DNA of 64,000 nucleotides. It comes from Methylohalomonas lacus. GTDB lineage: Bacteria; Pseudomonadota; Gammaproteobacteria; Methylohalomonadales; Methylohalomonadaceae. Position numbers and translations under genes: made by a program. Position 1 is the first letter of the stretch, and each line of letters opens with the position of its first letter. Positions 51,493-62,000 of this stretch are shown piece after piece. Location of the stretch: NCBI RefSeq assembly GCF_024808875.1, contig NZ_JANUCT010000002.1, positions 149,660-213,659 of the forward strand. Direction: 5' to 3'. A model generated the notes under the pieces. That model did no database searches. It was not told the DNA's origin and saw nothing but the letters and a program-made list of their open reading frames with translations.

Positions 51493-52512
51493 ATGAAATC
51501 AATTACTTCCTTGACTATCGGCGCAGCAATTCTGGGCCTGGGCATTATCATCGGATTGATGATAGCGAATCCGGATGCTGTTATTTCTGGTGAGGACGCT
51601 CCGGCCGCGGAAGAAACACAAACCAGCGCTGATGCTCAGGCGAGCAGCGAGTCTGCCGCGCAAGATTCAAGCAATAATTGGGCAGCAGGATCCACAACAA
51701 GTGACAAACTGGGCGAAGAACATGTACGCCGCGTGGTTGCCAACCTCGGTGCCGCAGAGAGAGAGCGGATACTTGATGAAAAGGCCCTGTTTGTAAACCT
51801 GGTTGAACAGGAGGCCCGCAATCATTCAGTCACCGCAGCTGCTCATGACAACAACATGACGGCAAACGATAACGTGCGTTTCCTCATGCAGCGTGCTGCC
51901 AACAATGTCTTGCGTGAGGCCTATTTGAATACGCTTATGAATGAGCAGTTGGCGGATGATTTTCCCACCGAAGAGCAGGTCAGCGAATTCTACGACGACA
52001 ACCGCGACAGCTTCCGGGCCAGTGACCGCATCCAGGTTTGGCAGATATTCCTGCCGGTCAGTGAGGAAGGGCTGACGGCTGACGAGGCCGAGGCACGCTC
52101 CAGGACCCTGTTTGACCAGATCAAGGCCGGCGAGCTGAGTTTCGCCGACGCCGCGGTCGAGCATTCAGCGCACGCCACCAGCCGCCAGAATGATGGCTAT
52201 ATGGGCGCCGTACCGACCGGCCAGCTCAAGCCTGAAGTGGCGGAGGCCCTTGCCGATGTCGGTGAAGATGAAATGACGCGCATACAAAGCGAAGATGGCT
52301 GGCACATCCTGAAAAAAGGACGCACGCTTGAGGGCCGCCAGTTGAGCCTTGATGAAGTCGAGCCGCGTATTCGCCAGACCCTACAGAATCGGGCGCGGCA
52401 GGAATTCCGTCAGGCAGTCAGCGAGCGTGCCATGGAGGCACATGCCTTCATGCCCGAGGACAGTGAGATCGATGCATGGTGGCAGGCGCTGAAGTCCGGC
52501 ATCAACAATTGA
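51493..52512 (+). CDS. Membrane-anchored parvulin-type peptidyl-prolyl isomerase (PpiC/SurA-like)
   Basis: A 339-residue protein with one N-terminal membrane segment (ITSLTIGAAILGLGIIIGLMIA), then a Ser/Ala/Gln-rich linker. A helical SurA-like N-domain follows (about 70-170), and a parvulin domain (about 175-290): IQVWQIFLPVSEEG, LSFADAAVEHSAH, NDGYMGAVPTGQLKPEV, VGEDEMTRIQSEDGWHILKK. It would fold proteins in the periplasm. The ATG at 51493 starts just before the anchor; upstream TTG starts (51454) are less likely. It directly precedes the giant exoprotein gene on the same strand, so a chaperone role for that protein's transit is attractive but unproven. Confidence 0.88.
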   Translation: MKSITSLTIGAAILGLGIIIGLMIANPDAVISGEDAPAAEETQTSADAQASSESAAQDSSNNWAAGSTTSDKLGEEHVRRVVANLGAAERERILDEKALFVNLVEQEARNHSVTAAAHDNNMTANDNVRFLMQRAANNVLREAYLNTLMNEQLADDFPTEEQVSEFYDDNRDSFRASDRIQVWQIFLPVSEEGLTADEAEARSRTLFDQIKAGELSFADAAVEHSAHATSRQNDGYMGAVPTGQLKPEVAEALADVGEDEMTRIQSEDGWHILKKGRTLEGRQLSLDEVEPRIRQTLQNRARQEFRQAVSERAMEAHAFMPEDSEIDAWWQALKSGINN

Positions 52513-53009
52513 TCCGTTGAGTCCGGTCATCTGTGGACAGGCTGCGGCACCGGATTTGTCCAGGATCGCACCGTGAACAGCGGCAGCTAAAAATCTCTTT
52601 GGTAACGGGTGATTGGTGATTTGGCTTGACAGCCTTATCCCCAATCGGCCAATATCCAAGAGCCACATGTAGGATGTCCCGGCCAGTGATGCCGATGTAT
52701 TGAGATTCGGGAACAGGCAACGGATTATCCATGTGGAGTTGATTTGAGCGTCATGCATTGTATGACGCTCTACGGTGCCGGGTGAGGGCCTGGGACCGTA
52801 AAGTCAACTGTAACGGGGAAATGAACCAGTTGCGCCTGAGGCCACAGTCATCGCGCAGTTTGGCAAGCTGTAAATAAAGTTGTAAGCCACAAACAGGATT
52901 CATGCTCGGTGCTATGGATTGCCGGGGGAATTGTTAGTCTATAACCGGATTATCGGCGGCGCGGCCACACGCATCCAGCCCGAGATCGGTTAGTCAGGGG
53001 AAAATTGAT
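52513..53009. other. Long leader of the giant exoprotein gene with heptamer repeats and a hairpin
   Basis: No gene is visible in these 497 bases. GGTAACG, GGTGATT, GGTGATT heptamers lie at 52602-52622. GAGCGTCAT (52746-52754) and ATGACGCTC (52762-52770) form a perfect 9-bp hairpin with a 7-base loop and no T-run. A weak promoter candidate is TTGCCG (52919-52924) with TATAAC (52940-52945), but the 15-base spacer is short. AGGGG at 52996-53000 is the ribosome-binding site of the next gene. I see no known riboswitch pattern. Confidence 0.5.
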
Positions 53010-56000
53010 ATGTTGACCGCTCAAAGTCGCTTGGCACAGCGATTGCAGGCTCGTTTCTGCGCTGTTTTACTCACACTCCAGTTTCTCGCGCCTACCGGCG
53101 TTGTCTGGGCCAACCCAAGCGGTGAGCAGGTCGCTGCCGGCGATGTCCAGTTCGAGCGATCCGGCAACGACCTGATCATTACCCAGGGGAGCAATCGCGC
53201 AGTCATCAATTGGCAGGATTTCTCCATCGGTGCCGATGAACTGACCCAGTTCCTGCAGCCCGATAGTTCGTCTTCTACCCTGAACCGCGTCATAAGTAAT
53301 AATCCCTCGGAAATCCTCGGCACCCTCGCTGCTAACGGCAACATTTTCCTCATCAACCAGAACGGCATTCTGGTCGGCGCCGACGCCGTCATTGATACCC
53401 ACAGTTTCCTGGCCTCGACGCTGGATGTCTCCAACGAGGCCTTCATGGAAGGCGGCGATCTCACATTCCTCGGTGAATCCCAGGCCGCCATCCAGAATCT
53501 GGGCACGATTACCGCGAACGGCGGTGATGTGTATCTGATCGCACGCAAGATCGACAACAGCGGCAGCATCAGCGCGGCCGGGGAAGCCGGCCTGCTCGCG
53601 GGCACCGAGGTTCTGTTGCGTGCCGAAGGCGATAACCGCGGTGCGGTGCTCGTCGGTACCAGCAATGACAGCATCGAAGACGGTGCGGCCATCAAGAACA
53701 GCGGTGACGTCGAAGCCGCCAGGGCCACGCTCGATGCCACCGGTTCCATGTATTCCGTTGCCATCAATAACGAGGGCACCGTGCGTGCCACTGGCGCCGA
53801 TACCTCCAATGGCCGCGTGCGCCTGACCGCCGGCGGCGGCAATATCGAAAACAGCGGTACCATCGCCGCGCAGAATGCCGACGGCAGCGGTGGCGAGATC
53901 GAAATCGCCGCCGGTTCAAATGACGACAACACCGCCACTGTCATGAACAGTGGCACGGTGGATGCCTCCGGCTATGCCGACGGCGCGACCGGCGGCAGCG
54001 TCGAGATCACCGGCGATCGCGTCGCCCTGATCGGCGACGCCCTCGTCGATGCCTCCGGTGACACCGGCGGTGGCCAGGTCAACATCGGTGGTGGCTTCCA
54101 GGGTAACGATGCGGATATCCAGAATGCCGAACGCACCCATGTTGGTTCGGACGCTGAAATCAAGGCCGACGCTGTAACCGAGGGTGATGGCGGCGAGGTG
54201 ATCGTCTGGGCCGACGGCGACACCCGTTTCACGGGCAAGATTAGCGCCACCGGCGGCACGGAAGGCGGCGACGGCGGCTTCGCCGAGGTTTCCGGCAAAG
54301 ACTTCCTCGACTTCCGCGGCATGGTCGATCTGACCGCGCCGGAAGGCATCGTGGGTACGCTGTTGCTCGATCCGGCGGATATTGAAATCAACAATACCGG
54401 TCCTGATAACAACATAGACAGTGACCCATTTGAGCCAACTGGTGGTGGTCCCAGTGTATTAACCTGGGCGACGCTGCTTGCGGCACTGGACATCGCAGAC
54501 GTCGAAGTGACTACGGTTAATGCTGTCATTAGCCCCGGTGAACCAGGCAATATAACGATTACAGAAAGCCATGGTCCGGGTGCTTACGATACTGTACATG
54601 CCCTGACTCTGAGCACGGCCTCTGCCGGTGACATTATAGTCAACGCTGCCGTCAACAATGCCGGGAGCGGCGGACTGATTTTGAATGTCGGCAACGACCT
54701 GGACGTCAATGCCGGTCTGGATTTCGATGCTATTACGGTTAATGCCGGTGCCCAGACCATTGGCTTAGGCGCCTCCGCTGGCGATGTGACATTGGATGAT
54801 ACCGAGCTGGGTTTAATTACCGCTAATACACTGACCCTGAATTCAGCCTTGACCGGTGGTGGTACAGGGATTTTCGTTGACGGCATTACCGCTGCGAACA
54901 GTGATAACGTCGGCACCGTCGAACTCAATACCACTGCCGATTCCGATATCCAGTTCCTGACGGGTGGGTCGGTATTTAATGCACTGATGGCAAATGCAGG
55001 CGATCAAATTGATGTCGATGCTTCAGTGGAGACAGACACCGGCATCCTGAGCCTCACCGGCCAGGCAGGCACTGACTCGATCGATATTGCTGCCGGTCTG
55101 ACCGCGGTCGACACGGTGAGTCTGATCGGCGATAACATTAATCTCGGTGCTACGGTCAGCGCAGCCGGTGAATTGGTGTTGCTGCGGCAGTTTACAAACG
55201 GCGTGCAAATCAATCTCGGCGGCCCTGATGCGCCTGGTACACTGGGCCTTACTGATACTGAACTGGATCAAATTACCGCCGACGTGATCCGCGTCGGCAA
55301 TGCTGATACCGGCGCTCTCAGCCTTTCTACGGCTATCAATCCGGCTAATGCCGATGAGCTGGTGCTGGGTTCCGGTACCAACATCAACGACAACGGCAAC
55401 GCGATTACAGTCGGCGGCCTTGCCACCCGCGGCAGCGGCCCGGTGACTCTGGACGGTGCTGCCCACGACATCAACACCTTCGCCAGCAGCACCAGCGGGG
55501 CCGTCGATCTGCAGACACTCGGGGCCGTATCGATCGGTACGGTTGGGATTACCTCCGGCGTTAACCTCGGTGGTAATCCCTTCACGATCACGGCCGGCGG
55601 CGATGTCACCCAGGCGAACGCCATCACGAACGTCACCGACCTTGCGGTGGATGCTAACGCCGGTACCAATGCCATCACCCTGAATAACGCGTCGAACGCG
55701 ATCACCGGCACGGTGACCATGACCGGTGCCGCGACAGCCTTCCGCAACTCTGTCGCCGGCGGCACCACGCTGGGCGATATCAGCGCCGGTTCGCTGACGG
55801 TGACCTCGGATAATGCGATTACCCAGGCCGGCGGTACGACGGTTACGGCGACCGGCGCCACGGCATTCGAAACGCTCAACAATGATCAGGCCATAACCCT
55901 GGACAATACCGGCAACACTATCAGCGGCGGTATTACCTTGACGACGGCCGGAACCGATGGTGATGTGACCCTTAGGAACAACGGCACCATTACCTTTAGT

Positions 56001-59000
56001 GGCTTGTCCAGCGTAGTCAATGGCGATTTGACGGTCGTTCAGGAGGACACTGCCAGTGGCCAGATACTCCAGAACATGTCGGGCGATATCACGGTATCCG
56101 GCATAACTCGCCTGACCAATAACAACGAAAACATCGGCGATGCCGAGATTTTCAGCATTGCCTCGATCGTTTTCGGTGACGGGGCGCCCTCGAGCGGCAC
56201 CAGCTTGATCGACGGTAACCTGGTGGTCGGGACCGATGGCTCGGTGAGCCAAACTGATCCCGTTCTGGTCAATGGCAACTTCACATCTAACGCCAGCGGC
56301 TCGACCACGATGGATAACGCCGGCAACATTTTTGACGGGACTTTCAGCGCCTCCGACAATTCCATCGTCCTGCGTCGCGTCGGTGACGTCGATATTAATG
56401 CCGAACTCGGCGGCGGGGCGGTCAACACCACCGGAAGCCTTACGGTGATCGCGCTGGCCGAGGGCGATGAATTCGATTCGGCTGCTCCCGATCCCGGCGG
56501 CACAGCAGCACTGGACCTGAGCAATACCGGGAACAGTTTCGGTGGTGGTCTGGTGATCAATACGGGCGGTGGTGCAGACTTCACCACTACGCCTGCCGGC
56601 TCGGCCGAAATCACCCAGAGTAGCGATATCACGGTAGGCGGTACGGCTACGTTCCGCTCGATCGACGATGCCACGAGCCAGACGCCTTTCGATCTCGTCA
56701 ATCTGGCCAACGGCGTGAATTCGAACACGCTGTCCGGCGTTATCCAGCTTGAGGGCACCGATGTCAGCCTGGCAAACACCGGGACCACGAATCTCGGCAC
56801 GTCGACGATCAGCAATAATCTGACAGTATCTTCAACTGGACCTATCGTTGACAGTGGCGTGCTGACCGTAACAGGAACCTCCTCGTTCGAAACGACAATG
56901 GCCGCCGATACCATTGTTCTCGACGAGGATCACGAACTGACAGGCGCGGTGGAGCTAACCACCAATGGCGGTAATGCAACGCTCAACAATAATCAGGTTA
57001 CGCTGCTCGGAGATGTGGCGCTGGGCACCGGCGATTTCGATATTACATCGGCCGATACCATTACTCAGGATGCCGACACCTCGATCCAGGCGAATCAGCT
57101 GGATGTGGAAACCCTTGCCGGCAATGCCGAACTGACCAACGCGGCCAACACTATCAATGATCTTGATACCGTCAGTGTGACTGGCAACTTCCGTCTGCAC
57201 GAGTCCGACGGTTTTGATGCCATCGGCACCATTGACGCCGGCGGTTTTGTCGAGGTGGGTGTTACGGGGGGTAATGTCGCGCAGACCGGTGGTTCGATTA
57301 CTGCCGGCGGCTTGCTTCTGAGGCAGTTGAACGCTGGCGCCGCCACCAGTAACTTCGATATCACCCAGATTGGCAACGCAATCGGTGCGCTTGCTTCGGA
57401 CCTCGGGGATGCCTCGTCAACTCTGAATCTGGATATCCGTAACGGAACTTCGCTGGATATCGATGCCTTGGGCAGTGTTAGCGGAGTCACGGCTGGCGGC
57501 GGCGATGTCAATATAGAGCTGGCTGCCGGGCAGTCACTGACCAGTAGCAACGGCCAGGCAATTACCATGAACGGGGGACAACTCAAGCTGCGAGCTGACG
57601 CCCTTGGGACAGACTCGAACCCGATTATCACTGGCGGGGCGTATACCTTCGCGGCCAACGCCGCCAACGGCAGTATCTTTATCGAAAATTCCGCCACACC
57701 CGGTGACATCACGGTTGGAAACATCGCGGCGCCGGGCACGGCGACCGCCGGGGTCACGGCCAGTGCCGGCAATACCGTTGAACTGGTCAATAGGGGCGGC
57801 GATTTCATTGTTAACAATGGCATAACCGGTACGGGTGGCATCACCCTTGACAGCAGTGGCGGTATAACCTTGGTGGCCAATGTTGGTTCCAACACCACCG
57901 CTTCGGTGGACCTCGTTCATGACGGTGTTCTCGACTCCAACGGCGGTATCGCCCAGACTACTGCCGCAGGCACGCTGACGCTGGGCGGCGATGGAAACAT
58001 CGGCGTATCCCAGGCAGATCCTTTCATATCCTCGTCTGGTAATGTCGCATTCAATAAGACTATTGCCGGCATGCATTTTATGCAGAACCTGATTAGCTCC
58101 ACCGTCTCCGGTACGGTTAATGGCGACCTGGGCTACAACAATGCCGTTAGTGCCGGCACCTCGCTGACCCTCGACGGCATTACCCAAACCGGTAGCGACG
58201 CCACTATGCTGCTCCGCTCGTCCACCTTTATCGAAGGTTCTACGCCATTTGCCGTGGTCGGCGCCGGTGACGGTACCACCGCTCTGGCACTCAGGGCGGG
58301 CTCCCGTGTCGGCGATACCGGTGTCCCGTTTGTCACGCAGGACATTGGCACTGTGGCCATTAACGCCGCCGGCGGCTTGGTGAATTATCGCAATGAGGAT
58401 ACGCCGTTTACGGTCGGCTCTATCACGTTGGATAGTGTCACGACTACGGGTGTATCAGCGGCCAATGCCGTGGATATTTCCAGTACCAGTTCTGGTTCCC
58501 CCTCCATCACGCTGGCCAATAATGTTACTGGTTCCGGCAACGTAAACATTACTGTAGATGATTCGGCAAATCCGGGCCCGACACTGGTGGTCAACGGTGG
58601 CGTGACCGTGCAGGCCGGGGCCGGTACCGGTGGTACGGTAGTTATTGGCGGTGGCGTGCAGAACAATGGGTCGGTAGCGGCTGGTACGGGCACGACTGCT
58701 TTCCTGGACGGTGGTCTTGAGGAGAATGTCATCGCCGGGGGCACTTATGCTAGTAACACCACATTTACCGCAGACGGCGACATCATTGTGACAGGTGACG
58801 TCAGTGGTATCTCCGGCGCCAGCTTCAACTTTATCTCCGATAATGATCAGAACAACACCGGTGGTTTCCTTCTGACTGATTCGGGCAGTATTACCACGGC
58901 CTCGTCAGGTGTTGGAACCGGCAACATAACAATTGAAGGCTCCAGCCTACTAACTACGGACGGCACTTACCTCAACGGTGCCGCAGGACTGGGCGGCGGT

Positions 59001-62000
59001 ATTGGTAATGGCGTTGTGCTCGCCCAGAGGGGAACGCCGACCGTGGTCATCGACGCCGGTGGCGATCTGACTCTTAATAGCCGTACCGGTGGCTCTACCG
59101 GCGATAGCAATTTCCGCCTGAACGAGAATATCAACGGCAATAATGTTTTCCTGAATAACCGCGGCATCCTGACCCAGGACAACAGCGTTGCCCAGCGACG
59201 CATCCGCGCAACCGGTTCGGGTGTCCAGGGCAATATCACTTTTGGCAGCACCGGCCAGGTCGGCGCCGCTTCCACGGCGCCTGACAAGATCAACATTGAA
59301 TCGCTGCGGGTCATTTTCAATAAGGTGGATCCAGGCGGCAACGATTTATCTCCGGTTTACCTGACCGAGCGTGATTCCGGCACTACGCTGGAAGGTACGG
59401 TGTTCGGTGATCTTGACGTCAATACGACTACCCCGGGGAGTCTGACCCAGGGTGCATCAACCCTGAATGTTCAGAAAGAGGACTCGGAAGTTCGCCTCTT
59501 TACTAGCACCGGTTCCATTACCCTGAACAATCCCGGTAACCAGGTACAAGCCTTTGGCGCGGTGGACGCCAATTCCGGCAGTTTTCGTTACGATGGGTCA
59601 ATCAATCTGGCTCTTAACGACACCATTGATGCCGCCCAGACGGTCGCCATCAATCTGGGTTCCTCGGGCGGACAGGATCTGACACAGACATCCAGTGCTG
59701 CCATCACGGGCCAGAACGTCGAGTTTTTCTTCAACGAGGCCCTGATGCAGTCGACCATTACCGCCAGCAGTACCGTCAGCTACAATCACGACGGCCTGTT
59801 GCAGACCAGCGGCAATACTTCCCTGGTTACCGCCAATACCATCGATCTGCAGGGCATCGGTGATGTCGGTAACAATCTTTCAGACGGCATTTATTCCCAG
59901 GCCTCTAATCTGAGCTTTAACAAAAATGCTGGCAATATATTCGTCCGGGAAAGCAGTTCCATCACCGTAGGCGGTACCTTCGGCCAATCTAGTCCGGCCA
60001 CATTGAATGTTTCCACCGGTGACAATACCAGCACGGCGACATTAAATATCGACAATGCAGGCATTAACGCCGGCACGGACTCCAATGTACATCTCATTGC
60101 CGGTAACAGTACGACCGGCTTCTCGGCTATCAATAATTCAAACTCGGGCATCATTAATATGTCCGGCGGTGACCTGTTGCTGGTTGGACGCCAGGGCGTC
60201 GGCAGTCTGAGTGCACCGGTTTTGACCAACGGTTCCTATACCCTGGCCGGTACCAACCGCGGCAGCACTGGCGGATTCTTCGTGCAAAGCTTCGATGGTG
60301 ACGTGACCGTTGGCAGCATGCAGGCTTATACCCCTGAACACGCCGGAGATCCATTTGCTGGCGACCATGACGTGCTGGGGACTTTTGACGGCGTTCGGCA
60401 ACTGGCAACCATTAACTCTGGTAATGCCAAGAATATCCGCATAGATAATCTGGGCGGGAATATTACAGTCGATAATATTATTGAGGTTAACCAGAATCAG
60501 CAGAACGTGGTTCTTGTTGCCAATGACGTTGCAAGTGGCGGCCGTATTATTCAAGGCGGTAGTGGCAATGGGGTTATCGCCATGTCCGGAGGTCAGCTGA
60601 TCCTGCAGGCGGAAGATGGTATCGGTGAGATCGACAATGCCTTGCTAACTAGTGGCTCCTTTAACCTCGGCGCCGAAATTGTCGACGCCGATTCAAACGC
60701 GACCCGCGGGTTCTATTTGACCAATACTACCGATGTCTTCGGTGCTGGCACCATCACTATTGCTGATACCCAAGAGAATCCCAGCGGCACTAGTCTTAAT
60801 CTGCAGGGCGTTTCGGTGAACTCCAGTAGCAATGGTGATATCCGTATCCGAAATACAGCCAATCTCGGCACCAGCAATATCCAGGTTAATAGCCAGCTCG
60901 CCCCAGTTGCTGGTCAGGATATTCTGCTAATCGCTGATAACGGTGCCATTCTCCAAGGCGGCGGTGCGGCTGCCACGCTGAACATGAACGGCGGCAACTT
61001 GCTTTTAGCAGCCAATCAGGGCATCGGCTCATTGGCCAGCCCGATCCGGACTACAGGCAATTACGATCTCGCGGTAGCTAACGATGATCTTTCTGCCACG
61101 CTCAGCGGCTTCAGTAACCAAGTAGCTAGCGGCAACATCAACATCCTGAATACAGGGGTGGGCACCGTTACCGGTACGGGTAATATCACCGTTACCGATG
61201 TTATGGACCTATTTAGTGCCGGTGCCGGCGTTAATACGCCGCTAGGCACGGTCTCCGGCGGCAGAAACACCGCCGATGCCGTTGATCAGGGTGCTATCCG
61301 CATTCGCAACGACGCGGCCGGCGCTGATTCCGGCGATATTATCGCGATAGATACAGTGGTTGAGACACTCGGCACGACCGGTGGCGATGCCTTTATCGAA
61401 ATGGTTGCTGCTGATGACCTTAATATCGGCGATGGCCAGACAACCTTAACCGGTACCGAAATAACCACTAATAACGGCGCCATTAATCTGACGGCCGCGA
61501 ATGCAAACACGGGGGATGGTATTGACGGTATCCTTATTACCGCCAGTGATGGCACTGCGACATCCGATACCTTGATCCAAGCTGGTGGAGCTGCTGGCAA
61601 CGTCAACATGACGGCGACCGCTAACAGCGGCGTTATCGACGTGCTCGGTGGTGATGCTGATGGCGCCAGTGTGTCGGTAAATTCGGCTGAGCTAATGGAT
61701 GTCGAGACAAATGCCCTGACTGTGCTTGGTGGTAATGCTACTAACGGTAATGCCTTTGCAGAACTGGTCTCGCAGGGTGAGCAGAATATCGACGTCCTGG
61801 ACGATCCGAATAACGTAGCCAGCGGTAACCTGCTGGTTGAGGGTGGCACCAACGGTGTCGCCGGCAGTGGCAACTACGCGCTTATTCGCGGTAATCAAAC
61901 CATCAACGTCGCCAATAACTATGATGTGATTGGTGGCGCAGGTATAGATGCCTTTGCACTGACAGAAAGCACTGCCACAGGCGTCGATGCCCAGAACATT

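Noticed and set aside
52513..53009. c-di-GMP riboswitch upstream of the exoprotein
   Set aside because: I looked for the conserved GEMM-type core (GACGCAAAGC-like) and did not find it; only a simple hairpin is present.
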